Shown here: positions 17,719 to 27,964 of the stretch, piece by piece
Numbering within the stretch: the first letter of the stretch is position 1
How the letters are laid out: each line of letters starts with the position of its first letter
Position numbers and translations under genes: made by a program
Source of the DNA: Bradyrhizobium roseum
GTDB lineage: Bacteria; Pseudomonadota; Alphaproteobacteria; Rhizobiales; Xanthobacteraceae
Assembly (NCBI RefSeq): GCF_030413175.1
Contig: NZ_CP129212.1
Span: 6,238,450-6,302,449 of the forward strand
Direction of reading: 5' to 3'
Length of the DNA: 64,000 nt
The notes under the pieces: model-generated
What the model was told of the DNA's origin: nothing
Database searches by the model: none
The model's input: only the letters and a program-made list of their open reading frames with translations

Positions 17719-18561
17719 TCAGCTATTCATGAGGTCGGCCTCAACCAAGGCACGAAGTTCCAAGGTCACTTCGGGCCGCCGGCCGAACCACAATTCAAAA
17801 CCGCGCACCGCCTGGTGCAGCAGCATGCCGAGCCCGTCGGCCGTCTTCAGGCCGCGGGCGCGGGCGGCGGCGAGCAGCGGGGTTTCGAGCGGCACGTAGA
17901 CATTGTCGGCGACGACGGCGTGCGAAGGCAGCCGCGCGACATCGATTTCCAGCGGCGGCTGCCCCTTCATGCCGAGCGAGGTCGTATTCACCAGCAGGCC
18001 TGCGCGCGGCAGCAACCCGCCGATTGCATCCCACGCCACGGGGACGACGCGCGCGCCAAACTGATCGGCCAGCGCCTGCGCGCGCGCAACGGTGCGGTTG
18101 GCGAGATGCACGCGCTGGATGCCGCGATCGAGCAGGCCGAACAGCACGGCGCGCGACGAGCCGCCGGCACCGAGCACCAGCGCATCCTCGGCACCGTCCC
18201 AACGGGGCGCACAGTCGTCGAGATTGTTGATGAATCCTTCGACGTCGGTGTTGGTCGAGCAGAGTTCGCCATTCTCGAACCACAAGGTATTGGCCGCGCC
18301 GACCGCACGCGCCCGCGCATCCGGCTTCGACAGCGCCAGCGCGCGCTCCTTGTGCGGAATGGTGACGTTGGCCCCGACGAAACCGCGCAGCGACAGCCGC
18401 AACAGGAAATCCTTGAACTCGTCGGGCGGCACCGCCTCGATGACATAACCGCCTTGGATCCCCAACGTCCGCAGCCAGTAATGATGGATCAGCGGCGAAC
18501 GCGAATGCGCGGCCGGCCATCCGATCAGGCACGCGGCGGGGGGTTTTGTGGCACTCGTCAT
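17719..18561 (-). CDS. aroE: Shikimate dehydrogenase
   Basis: 280 residues from the ATG at 18561 (MTSATKPPAACLIGWP); another in-frame ATG at 18603 has no ribosome binding site. It reduces 3-dehydroshikimate with NADPH in the aromatic amino acid pathway. Motifs: GWPAAHSRSPLIHHYW at the shikimate site, NVTIPHKE with the catalytic Lys (near residue 70), NTDVEGF with the catalytic Asp, the NADP loop GAGGSSRA, and NTTSLGMKG. In relatives aroE often sits in a maf-aroE-coaE-dnaQ group; here it follows an EF-G-like gene, so a second copy elsewhere is possible. A perfect 8-bp palindrome, 18601-18618, lies just upstream. Confidence 0.93.
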   Translation of the reverse strand: MTSATKPPAACLIGWPAAHSRSPLIHHYWLRTLGIQGGYVIEAVPPDEFKDFLLRLSLRGFVGANVTIPHKERALALSKPDARARAVGAANTLWFENGELCSTNTDVEGFINNLDDCAPRWDGAEDALVLGAGGSSRAVLFGLLDRGIQRVHLANRTVARAQALADQFGARVVPVAWDAIGGLLPRAGLLVNTTSLGMKGQPPLEIDVARLPSHAVVADNVYVPLETPLLAAARARGLKTADGLGMLLHQAVRGFELWFGRRPEVTLELRALVEADLMNS

Positions 18562-18644
18562 ATCCGTCACATCGGACAAGCGGCGGGCGCTGTCAATGAC
18601 CATGGTCCGAGGACCATGATCATCGACGCCTCACAAGGCCCGTC

Positions 18645-20693
18645 TCACGCCGCCACCCGGTGCGCGGCGATGATCTGGTCGGCGGCGCGGCCGGTGACTT
18701 CGGCCATGCGGTCGAACGATCGCGTAAAACTGCCGGCGCCGGCGGTGGCGGAGCGCAATTCGACGATCAGGTCGCCGATCTCGGCTTCCGGCATGGTGGC
18801 GCGGACACAGTCCCAGCCCGGCCAGTTCTCGCGGGTGTCGAAGCCGAGGATCTGGCCGCGCCGCGCCGACAGGATGGCGTTGATCTTCGCCGTGGCTTCC
18901 GTCGGGCAGACGATCTCCACCATGTGGATCGGCTCCAGCAGCACCGGCTGGCACTGCGGCAGCGCCTCGCCCATGCCGATCCGCGCCGCCGTGCGGAAGG
19001 CGAGATCGGAGGAATCGACGCTGTGATAGGAGCCGTCCGTCAGCGTGACGTGAAGGTCGATCACCGGGAAGCCGAGCGGCCCCCGTGCGAGGCTGTCGAC
19101 CACGCCCTCCTCGACCGCGCCGATATAATTGCGCGGCACCGCACCGCCGACGACTCTTTCGTGAAACGCGAAGCCGCTCCCGCGCGGCATCGGCTTGACC
19201 TCGAGCACGACGTCGCCGAACTGGCCGTGGCCGCCGGATTGCTTCTTGTGGCGGCCGCGCTGAGTGGCCGATTTGCGGATGGTCTCCTGATAGCCGATCG
19301 CCGGCGGCTGCGATTTGACGTTGACGCCAAAGCGGTCCTTGAGCCGTTCCAGCGCGACGCGCAGATGCATCTCGCCCTGCCCCCATAGCACGATGTCATG
19401 GGTTTGCGGATTGTGGATCATCGTCAGCGACGGGTCCTCCTCGTTCAGCCGCAGCAGCGCCTGGCCGAGCTTGACGTCGTCCTTGCGGTCGATCGCCGAC
19501 AGCGACAACGCCAGCACCGGCGGCGTCGGCTCGACCTTCACCAGCGATGCCGGCGCGGTCTTGCCGCTGGACAGCGTATCGCCGGTCTTGATCGCCTCGA
19601 GCTTGCCGAGCGCGATGGTGTCGCCGGCCTCGGCGGCGGCCCGCTTGGTGTCGTGGCCGCCGCTCACCGCGAGAATGCCGGAAACACGCCCGGCCTCGCC
19701 GGAGGAAGATTGCAACGTCGCGCCGTCATCGAGATGGCCGGCGAGCAGCCGTGTCAGTGACAGCTTGCCGCCGTGCTGCAGATGCAACGTCTTGAACACA
19801 TAGGCCAGCGCTTCCTTTTGCGCGGACACGCCGAGCCGCTTTGCTGTCTCGGCCACGCCGGGTGATTCGTGCCGCAGCGCTTTCATCAGCCGCAGCACGC
19901 CGTGCTCACGATTCGCCGCCCCCAGCAGCACCGGGCAGATCAGGCCCTCGCGCAATTCGCGCGCGAGATCGTCGAACACCGCGTCGCGCGGCGGTTGGAT
20001 GTCTTCCAGCAGTTGCTCCATCAGCGCGTCATCGTGATCGGCTAGCTTTTCCAGCATCGAGAAGCGCGCTTCCTTCTCGCGGTCGAGATTGCCGCCTTCC
20101 AGCGCAATCACTTCTGAAGGCTTGTGTTCGCGATAGACAAAGGCGCGCTCCAGCGCGAGATCGACAAAGCCTTCGATCAGATCGCCGTTCCAGATCGGGA
20201 TCTGGCGCAGCACCAGCGGCACGCGCGAGGCGGGCTGCAACGTCGCCAGCGTTTCGCGGATGCGCTTGTTGGCGCGGTCGATCTTGTTCAGGAACAGGAA
20301 ACGGGGAATGCCGAGATCTTCCAGCTCGCGCAGGATGATCTGCAGTTGCGGCAGCTTCTTCTCGTCCGCCTCGCAGACCACGACCGCGGCATCGACCGCG
20401 GGCAAGGCGGCGCGCATGTCGTGCGCGAACTCGATCGAGCCGGGACAATCGATAAAAGTGTAGCTGTCGCCCATGAAATTGGTGGTGGCGGCGGAGAGGC
20501 CGACGCCCATCTTGTGGTGGCGCGCCTCGGGGCTGGCGTCGCCGACGGAGGTTCCGGCATCGACGCTGCCGGCACTCTTGATGGCCCCTGTCCGGGCCAG
20601 GATCGCTTCGAGGAGTGTGGTTTTACCGCTCTGGAAAGGGCCCACCAGTGCAATGCACCGTGGACCGCGGGGACTTCTGACGTCTTGTCCCAT
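18645..20693 (-). CDS. Elongation factor G-like GTPase (EF-G paralogue)
   Basis: 682 residues from the ATG at 20693 (AGGAGG upstream). The GTPase domain has P-loop GPFQSGKT (near residue 20), a G3 motif written DCPGS instead of the DTPGH of true EF-G, and NKID. Domain II, then EF-G domains III-V follow (GQGEMHLRVALERLKDRFG; YQETIRKSA; a C-terminal EIVCPTEATAKINAILSARRGQILG). The G3 His that activates water in canonical EF-G is replaced by Ser, and the switch I region is short, so this belongs to the EF-G-like paralogue group, not the main translocase. Its role is unsettled; it may act on ribosomes in recycling or stress. It precedes aroE on the same strand by 83 bases. Confidence 0.85.
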   Translation of the reverse strand: MGQDVRSPRGPRCIALVGPFQSGKTTLLEAILARTGAIKSAGSVDAGTSVGDASPEARHHKMGVGLSAATTNFMGDSYTFIDCPGSIEFAHDMRAALPAVDAAVVVCEADEKKLPQLQIILRELEDLGIPRFLFLNKIDRANKRIRETLATLQPASRVPLVLRQIPIWNGDLIEGFVDLALERAFVYREHKPSEVIALEGGNLDREKEARFSMLEKLADHDDALMEQLLEDIQPPRDAVFDDLARELREGLICPVLLGAANREHGVLRLMKALRHESPGVAETAKRLGVSAQKEALAYVFKTLHLQHGGKLSLTRLLAGHLDDGATLQSSSGEAGRVSGILAVSGGHDTKRAAAEAGDTIALGKLEAIKTGDTLSSGKTAPASLVKVEPTPPVLALSLSAIDRKDDVKLGQALLRLNEEDPSLTMIHNPQTHDIVLWGQGEMHLRVALERLKDRFGVNVKSQPPAIGYQETIRKSATQRGRHKKQSGGHGQFGDVVLEVKPMPRGSGFAFHERVVGGAVPRNYIGAVEEGVVDSLARGPLGFPVIDLHVTLTDGSYHSVDSSDLAFRTAARIGMGEALPQCQPVLLEPIHMVEIVCPTEATAKINAILSARRGQILGFDTRENWPGWDCVRATMPEAEIGDLIVELRSATAGAGSFTRSFDRMAEVTGRAADQIIAAHRVAA

Positions 20694-21004
20694 TGCCGCC
20701 TCCTGATCTCTGGAGCTCGGCCCGTGATTGGGTCGGCGACTGCCAATGCTCCGCCTGTAGCGACGATTTGGCAAGCGGGAAAAATTCGCTGCGTTGCGAG
20801 GTAAGAGAAGGGCCCGATGCCGTCATGGCGATCAGCGCCGTTGGTTTAGCTTCGCAACGAAGGAGGAGCTTCAGGCAAGAGCACAGCAACACCAACATTG
20901 CCGATCCGGCAGCAAGGCTGACGCCTTGTTCCCGATACAGTGCGTGAGCGTGGCAAAAGCGCGGGGCGCACCAGCACATAACCGCACTCTTTCGGGCTAC
21001 AATT
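20694..21004. other. Noncoding gap without recognisable features
   Basis: About 310 bases between the EF-G-like gene and the alpha/beta hydrolase gene. Open frames here are short or lack starts, and their translations look random. A short inverted sequence (AAGGCTGACGCCTT, 20912-20925) can form a small hairpin without a T-tract. Promoter elements for the EF-G-like gene should lie here but none is convincing. Confidence 0.4.
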
Positions 21005-21829
21005 CTAATACCGGCGGCCGGAACAGTCATCAATGAAGTCGGCAACGAGGCTCGATATCTCAGCCGGCCGTTCCAGGCTCGGCAGATGGGCTACGCCCAC
21101 CAACTGATGACCCGATCCATTCGGCATTGTTGTTGCGATATGGCGGGACCGCTGCTGAACATGCGGGAAATCGAGATCACCCCAGATTACGAGCGATGGC
21201 ACCGCTATCTCGCCTAGACGCTGGAAGGCGTATACGACGTCAAGGCTCGACCCGACCGGCGGCGACCGCAGCACAATGCCATGCATGTCGAGGAACAGCC
21301 GACGCGCCTCTCCGGTGACACGCCCCTCGGGCTGCAATGGGCCATCGAGCAAATGGTGCGCTCTGATCGCGTTCACACGATCGAGGTCGCCGGCTCGTTC
21401 GGCATCCTTTAGCCTGGCCATCTGCGCCTCGATCTCGGGTGAACGGACCGGCTCCGGCGCGCCGCTCACGTTGGGCGCGATGAGAACGAGCGCGCGAACA
21501 CGATGTGGATGCAAAAGCGCGGCGTCGAGCGCGATCTGTCCACCCTGCGAACATCCGACCAGGACGATCGGCGCACCGTCTCCTGCGGCATCGATCACCG
21601 CCATCAAATCCGCGACCGAGGAAAAGCCCTCCTTTTCCGCGCGCGTCTCGCCAAAGCCCCGCCGATCATAGGCGATCGCGCTGTGGCGTGCGCCGACGGC
21701 ATCCAGTTGCGCGCGCCACATGCGGCTGTCGCAGACCGCCGCATGCAGAAAGACGACGAGGTCGCCATCACCGAAGACCGTTGCGGCTAACCTCGCACGG
21801 CCGGACACAATCTCATGAGTTGAGTGCAT
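21005..21829 (-). CDS. Alpha/beta hydrolase
   Basis: 274 residues with the alpha/beta hydrolase fold. The oxyanion region is VVFLHAAVCDSRMW (an H-A-A-V in place of the usual H-G), YDRRGFGET follows, the nucleophile is Ser in GCSQGG (near residue 93), the acid is probably Asp in IWGDLDFPH, and the His is in VGVAHLPSLERP near the C-terminus. The hydrolysed substrate is unknown; such proteins include esterases, lactonases and haloperoxidase-like enzymes. No signal peptide. It is transcribed alone on the minus strand, with DUF992 genes upstream. Confidence 0.88.
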   Translation of the reverse strand: MHSTHEIVSGRARLAATVFGDGDLVVFLHAAVCDSRMWRAQLDAVGARHSAIAYDRRGFGETRAEKEGFSSVADLMAVIDAAGDGAPIVLVGCSQGGQIALDAALLHPHRVRALVLIAPNVSGAPEPVRSPEIEAQMARLKDAERAGDLDRVNAIRAHHLLDGPLQPEGRVTGEARRLFLDMHGIVLRSPPVGSSLDVVYAFQRLGEIAVPSLVIWGDLDFPHVQQRSRHIATTMPNGSGHQLVGVAHLPSLERPAEISSLVADFIDDCSGRRY

Positions 21830-21920
21830 GCTTCATGCTAACCGGTGCCAGAGGCACCGGCCAGCAAGCAGCCCGGGTGCACGCAACGGGATGCGCGGAA
21901 AAAGAACGCGCATTGCTTCA

Positions 21921-22403
21921 CTACCGTCCCGGCCGCAACTCCAGGCTTTCCAGTCCGGCGGCAATGCTGATGCCGATCTGGCCCTGCACGCTGAGCGGCT
22001 GCAGCGCGATCGAGTTGGCGGAGCCGCCGACCAGCACGTTGCCGCCGACGCCGACGCCGAGCGTCGCGCTGCCCTGCGCGCCGACATAATTGCCGGAGAG
22101 GTCGCCCGGCCCGAGGCGGGCCACAGGCGCGAACACGCCCCAGGCCAGCGCCGATTCCTGGGTGATGCCGATATCGAGCCCCACTTTACGGATGGTCGCG
22201 ATGTAGCGGTCCTCTGGCATCCCGTCGGAGCGCAGCACACAGCCGAGATTGGTGACGGAACCGACGATGAAGCCGATGCTGGCGCCGCCGCGGCACTCCA
22301 GCACGCCTACCTGCACGCGCTGCATCTGCTGCGCGGATGCGCCGCCAATCGACGAAGCCAGCGTGGCAAGCGAGGCAACGGCTAGGATGAGGAAACGACC
22401 CAT
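21921..22403 (-). CDS. DUF992 family exported protein, copy 1
   Basis: 160 residues: a Sec signal peptide (LILAVASLATLASSIGGASAQ) and one DUF992 domain. Typical features are VGVLECRGGASIGFIVGSV, the second Cys in NLGCVLRSDG, and a Gly-rich end (VGVGGNVLVGGSANSIALQPLSVQG). The two Cys residues could form a periplasmic disulfide. DUF992 proteins are common in Rhizobiales and have no known function. Copy 2 lies upstream on the same strand (22585-23100) with two terminator hairpins between, so the two are probably expressed independently. Confidence 0.85.
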   Translation of the reverse strand: MGRFLILAVASLATLASSIGGASAQQMQRVQVGVLECRGGASIGFIVGSVTNLGCVLRSDGMPEDRYIATIRKVGLDIGITQESALAWGVFAPVARLGPGDLSGNYVGAQGSATLGVGVGGNVLVGGSANSIALQPLSVQGQIGISIAAGLESLELRPGR

Positions 22404-22445
22404 GAAGTAATCTCCGGCTGGAAAAGTGATGCGAGCAGAGAAACG

Positions 22446-22478
22446 AAAAAGGCGCGCCGTGCCCGCGGCGCGCCTTTT
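22446..22478. terminator. Bidirectional rho-independent terminator
   Basis: An 8-bp GGCGCGCC stem (22451-22458 with 22467-22474) is flanked by A5 on the left and T4 on the right, so it can end transcripts on either strand. It lies upstream of DUF992 copy 1, 64 bases past a second terminator that follows copy 2. Confidence 0.7.
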
Positions 22479-22541
22479 CTATGCCACAACATCAGAGGCC
22501 CTGCCAGATCAACCCGGACGAGTAACGCCTACCCCATACGC

Positions 22542-22568
22542 AAAAAGGCCCGCTGGCGCGGGCCTTTT
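22542..22568 (-). terminator. Rho-independent terminator of DUF992 copy 2
   Basis: Stem GGCCCGC/GCGGGCC (22547-22553 with 22558-22564), four-base loop, followed on the minus strand by T5. It begins 17 bases after the stop codon of DUF992 copy 2. Confidence 0.8.
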
Positions 22569-22584
22569 CCTTAACGTGCAATCC

Positions 22585-23100
22585 TCAGCCGCGGCGGTGA
22601 TGCCGGCGATGGTGGTGGCGGCGCGGGGCGATTTCCACCGGCTGCAGTTCGAGGCCGGCAATGCCGGCGGCGACGTTCAGGCCGGTCTGGCCCTGCACGC
22701 TGAGCGGCTGCAGCGCATAGGCATTCGAAGGCCCGCCGACCAGGAAGTTGCCGCCGCCGCCAATTCCGATCGACGCATTGGCGCCGACGCCGCCATAGCT
22801 GCCGGCGAGTTCGCCGCGGCCAAGCCGGGTGTTCGGCGCATTGACGGCCCAGGACAACTGCGTCTGCGCGGTGACGCCGAGATCAAGACCGATGCGCTGC
22901 ACCTTGGCGATGTAGGGTTCGGGCCGGCGGCCGTCGCTGCGGAACACGCATTCGAGGCTGGTCACCGAGCCGACCACGAAGCCGACATTCTGGCCGCCCT
23001 GGCACTGCAGGATGCCGGCGCGAACCGCAGGCGCCGCGCTGGCGGTCGCGATCGGCGCCATCAGCGCGAGCGTGGCGAATGTCATTGTCAGAAGGCGCAT
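22585..23100 (-). CDS. DUF992 family exported protein, copy 2 with His-rich tail
   Basis: 171 residues from the ATG at 23100 (MRLLTMTFATLALMAP). It carries a Sec signal peptide ending near ASA-AP. The DUF992 domain aligns with copy 1 along its length: AGILQCQGGQNVGFVVGSV, the second Cys in LECVFRSDG, and GNFLVGGPSNAYALQPLSVQG. It differs by a C-terminal tail of alternating His and Arg (PRRHHHRRHHRRG), absent from copy 1, which could bind metal ions or anionic surfaces. Probably periplasmic; function unknown. The pair looks like a tandem duplication with divergence. Confidence 0.85.
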   Translation of the reverse strand: MRLLTMTFATLALMAPIATASAAPAVRAGILQCQGGQNVGFVVGSVTSLECVFRSDGRRPEPYIAKVQRIGLDLGVTAQTQLSWAVNAPNTRLGRGELAGSYGGVGANASIGIGGGGNFLVGGPSNAYALQPLSVQGQTGLNVAAGIAGLELQPVEIAPRRHHHRRHHRRG

Positions 23101-23278
23101 GTGTCCCGGTCTCCGCATGTTGATGAACAAAATTCAGCGGGCGGACAGGATGGAAGCGCCGTGTCGAAAACATGGCGCTTCCTCAAAAAAGATGGCGCTT
23201 TGGAAAGAAGCGATCAAAACATCGCGAGTTTCACGCGCGTGTGATGCGACCCTTGTTCCACGTTTTTCTTTGCGCAAC

Positions 23279-23311
23279 GAAAAGCCGTCCCGCATGGCGT
23301 GCGGAACGGCT
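23279..23311 (-). terminator. Rho-independent terminator of the aminotransferase gene
   Basis: A 12-bp stem with one G-T pair (23283-23294 with 23300-23311), five-base loop, then TTTTCG on the minus strand. It lies 18 bases past the stop of the gene at 23329. Confidence 0.7.
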
Positions 23312-23328
23312 CGGTTACAGATTTCTTC

Positions 23329-25119
<1,791 letters not shown>

Positions 25120-25770
25120 ATGTACAAGCTCTATTCGATGCAGCGCTCCGGCAACAGCTACAAGGTCCGCCTTGCGCTGGCGCTGCTCAATGCGCCGTAT
25201 CACGCCATCGAAGTCGATATCCTCCGCGGCGAAAGCCGCACGCCGGAGTTTCTGGAGAAGAACCCGAGCGGACAGGTGCCGCTGCTGGAAGTCGCCGACG
25301 GGCGCTACCTCGCCGAGTCCAACGCCATCCTCTGGTATGTCTGCGGCGGCACCTCGCTGGCGCCGGAGTCGCGCGTCGAGCGCGCCGAAGCGCTGCAATG
25401 GATGTTCTTCGAGCAGCACGCGCTCGAGCCCAATATCGGCGCCGCCTATTTCTGGCTGTCGCTGGTCAAGGGCGGACGCGACCTGCAGACGCATGCGCTG
25501 GAGGACTGGATGGAGCGCGGCTATGCGGCGCTGCAGGTGATGGAAAACCATCTCAAGACCCGCGCCTATTTCGCCGCCGGGCAGCTGACGGTCGCCGACA
25601 TCGCGCTGTACGGCTACACCCATGTCGCCGACCGCTGCGACTATGATCTCGCAACCTTCCCCGCCATCCGCGCCTGGCTGCGCCGGGTCGAGCAGACCCC
25701 CGGCTTCGTCACCATGGAATGGCGGCCGGCAGAGGTCGACGATCAGGCCGGCATCACCGCTGGCGCATAG
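25120..25770 (+). CDS. Glutathione S-transferase family protein
   Basis: 216 residues from the ATG at 25120 (MYKLYSMQRSGNSYKVR). The thioredoxin-fold half has a Ser-Gly-Asn-Ser active-site loop, NPSGQVPLLEVADG (the cis-Pro region, near residues 50-63) and AESNAILWYV (glutathione gamma-glutamyl contact). The helical half carries LTVADIALYGYTH (N-capping box, near residue 155). It resembles the GST at 9617 in overall layout. It probably conjugates or reduces electrophilic compounds in the cytoplasm; the substrate is unknown. Transcribed alone. Confidence 0.9.
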   Translation: MYKLYSMQRSGNSYKVRLALALLNAPYHAIEVDILRGESRTPEFLEKNPSGQVPLLEVADGRYLAESNAILWYVCGGTSLAPESRVERAEALQWMFFEQHALEPNIGAAYFWLSLVKGGRDLQTHALEDWMERGYAALQVMENHLKTRAYFAAGQLTVADIALYGYTHVADRCDYDLATFPAIRAWLRRVEQTPGFVTMEWRPAEVDDQAGITAGA

Positions 25771-25975
25771 TCACTGCTTTTTTCCACTCACATTCGCGCG
25801 AGCAGGCGGGCAATAGTTAACAATAGTGGGCATAAGCACCTATTTTGTTAACCTTTGCCCTGATCTCGCCATTTTCAGCCTCTGGTCGCCGCAATGTTGC
25901 CGGTGATCGCTGCAAGATGCCGGTGTCGCGTGAGTCGCGGTGATTCGTCGGGTGGTACAAGGATTTAAGCCTATG

Positions 25976-26146
25976 ATGCGGTTATCCGGCGCAGTCGGCT
26001 TCGATAGTAGCCGAACGCCCGTCACTTCTTCCCGGTTGTCTGCTGCCATCGCTACATCGCTTGCGATCGGCACGCTGTCGCTTTGCCTGGTGGTCACACT
26101 GACGGTGCTGTCGATCAGGGCCACCGTCGCGATGCCCATGCCCTGA
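25976..26146 (+). CDS. Possible small single-span membrane protein
   Basis: About 56 residues from the second of two adjacent ATGs (25973 and 25976). A polar N-terminus (MRLSGAVGFDSSRTPV) is followed by one hydrophobic helix (IATSLAIGTLSLCLVVTLTVLSI, split here only by count: about residues 24-46) and a short tail. Codon use is plausible for the genome but no clear ribosome binding site is visible. An imperfect AT-rich palindrome lies upstream at 25816-25852. No family recognised; may be spurious. Confidence 0.42.
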   Translation: MRLSGAVGFDSSRTPVTSSRLSAAIATSLAIGTLSLCLVVTLTVLSIRATVAMPMP

Positions 26147-26220
26147 CGGTTTCGGCTCAAATTCGCATCGTTTTGCGTTATTGGCGAATACGCGATGATC
26201 AACATCGCGACGGGATGAGC

Positions 26221-27381
26221 ATGAAGACACCTGTCGGCCTGGTCACCGTCGCGCTGGCGGTCGCCACCCTGCTTGCCGCGACGTTCCTGATCGCCACCGG
26301 CACGCGCGGCCAGGCGCCCGCATTCGGCTCGTCGGCCGGCGAACTCGAAGTGCGCACCGTTGCGCGCGGCCTCGCCAATCCCTGGGCGATTGCATTCCTG
26401 CCCGACGGCACCATGCTGGTGACCGAGCGACCGGGCCGCATGCGCATCGTCACCAGCGAAGGACAGGTTTCGCCGCCCCTCAAGGGCGTGCCCGAGGTGT
26501 GGGCGTCGGGCCAGGGCGGCCTGCTCGACGTCGCCGCCGACAAGGCCTTTGCGCAGAACAGAACGATCTATTTTTGCTTCGCCGAGCGAGCCGACGGCGG
26601 CGGACGCACCGCCCTCGCGCGCGCCAAACTCGACAGCGGCAATAGCGGGCTCGACGAGGTCAAGATCATCTTCCGCCAGCAGGGACCGCTGTCGTCGGGC
26701 AATCACTACGGTTGCCGCATCGCGCAGGCCGAGGACGGCAATCTGTTCGTGACGCTCGGCGATCATTTCGCCTATCGCGACAAAGCGCAGAGCCTCGACA
26801 ATCACCTCGGCAAGGTGATCCGCATCGCCCCCGACGGATCGGTGCCCGCGGGCAACCCGTTCGCCGGCCGCGCCGACGCCAAGCCTGAGATCTGGAGTTT
26901 CGGCCATCGCAACCCGCAGTCGCTAGCGATCCATCCGGCGTCAGGCGAACTCTGGGAGATCGAGCACGGCCCGCGCGGCGGCGACGAGGTCAACCTGATC
27001 GGCAAGGGCAAAAATTACGGCTGGCCGGTGATCGGCTACGGCATCGATTATTCCGGCGCGAAGATCCACGACGCCACGGCCAAAGACGGCATGGAGCAGC
27101 CGCTGAAATACTGGGTGCCGTCGATCGCGCCGTCGGGCATGGCCTTCTATACCGGAAAACTGTTTCCGAAATGGGACGGCAGCCTGTTCACCGGCGCGCT
27201 GCGCGGCGCCATGCTGGTGCGGTTGACGCTGAACGGCAATGCCGTGACATCAGAGGAACGTATGCTGCAAAACCTGAACGAGCGCATCCGGGACGTCCGC
27301 CAGGGGCCGGACGGCGCGCTGTGGCTGCTGACCGACAGTTCGAACGGACGCGTGTTGCGGGTGGCGCCGGCCGCGAAGTGA
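26221..27381 (+). CDS. PQQ-dependent sugar dehydrogenase family protein
   Basis: 386 residues from the ATG at 26221 (GGGA five bases upstream; an ATG at 26215 is also possible). A Sec signal or N-terminal anchor spans about residues 5-27. The rest is a six-bladed beta-propeller of the soluble glucose/aldose dehydrogenase (YliI/Asd) type: ANPWAIAFLPDGTMLVTERP, GGLLDVAADKAF, SGNHYGCRIAQAEDGNLFVTLGD, WSFGHRNPQSLA (with a likely catalytic His) and GWPVIGYGIDYSG. It oxidises aldose sugars in the periplasm using PQQ and calcium and passes electrons to the respiratory chain. The start of the propeller follows the anchor directly. It converges on the DUF486 gene. Confidence 0.9.
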   Translation: MKTPVGLVTVALAVATLLAATFLIATGTRGQAPAFGSSAGELEVRTVARGLANPWAIAFLPDGTMLVTERPGRMRIVTSEGQVSPPLKGVPEVWASGQGGLLDVAADKAFAQNRTIYFCFAERADGGGRTALARAKLDSGNSGLDEVKIIFRQQGPLSSGNHYGCRIAQAEDGNLFVTLGDHFAYRDKAQSLDNHLGKVIRIAPDGSVPAGNPFAGRADAKPEIWSFGHRNPQSLAIHPASGELWEIEHGPRGGDEVNLIGKGKNYGWPVIGYGIDYSGAKIHDATAKDGMEQPLKYWVPSIAPSGMAFYTGKLFPKWDGSLFTGALRGAMLVRLTLNGNAVTSEERMLQNLNERIRDVRQGPDGALWLLTDSSNGRVLRVAPAAK

Positions 27382-27410
27382 CCGCGGCGGCTATGGCCGC
27401 CGCTGCCGGC

Positions 27411-27764
27411 TCATCCCCATTTGTGGAAAATCAGAAACGCGCCGATCGAAATGAAGAGAAAACCCAGCGCGTGATTCCACCCCAGGGGCTCCTTCAGATA
27501 GAGCACCGAGAATCCGGCGAACACGACCAACGTGATCACCTCCTGCATGGTCTTGAGCTGCGCCGCCGAATAGACCGCGCTGCCCCAGCGGTTGGCGGGC
27601 ACCGCCAGCCAGTATTCGAAAAAGGCGATGCCCCAGCTCGCCAGCACGACGATCGGCAGGGCATTCTCCTTGAATTTCAGATGGCCGTACCAGGCAAACG
27701 TCATGAAGACGTTGGACGCGAGCAGCATCAGAATCGGCAATAGCGTCGGAGAAACGGTGGGCAT
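27411..27764 (-). CDS. DUF486 family small membrane protein
   Basis: 117 residues from the ATG at 27764 (GAGGACATCG upstream). Four membrane helices resemble half of a drug/metabolite transporter. Family features include FMTFAWYGHLKF, the N-terminal half of helix 2 with ASWGIAFFEYWLAVPANR, and the YSAAQLKTMQEVITL loop. The C-terminus ends in LGFLFISIGAFLIFHKWG. DUF486 proteins lie in the inner membrane, may work as dimers, and have no assigned substrate. The stop is 29 bases from the convergent sugar dehydrogenase stop. Confidence 0.88.
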   Translation of the reverse strand: MPTVSPTLLPILMLLASNVFMTFAWYGHLKFKENALPIVVLASWGIAFFEYWLAVPANRWGSAVYSAAQLKTMQEVITLVVFAGFSVLYLKEPLGWNHALGFLFISIGAFLIFHKWG

Positions 27765-27964
27765 CGATGTCCTCGTTAAATAATGCGCAGCTTTCAATCG
27801 CAGGGGTCGGCCCCCGTTCCCGACTTCGATAGCATTTGATTTCAAAAATACGAAAATACGCTGCGACGCGACAACGCCCGCTTAAGACTGGCGGCGAAAA
27901 GGCGTGCACGTTCGTAACAATCGGGCATGCTTGTGCCTTAATCCCGCCAAGCGACGAGTACGGC

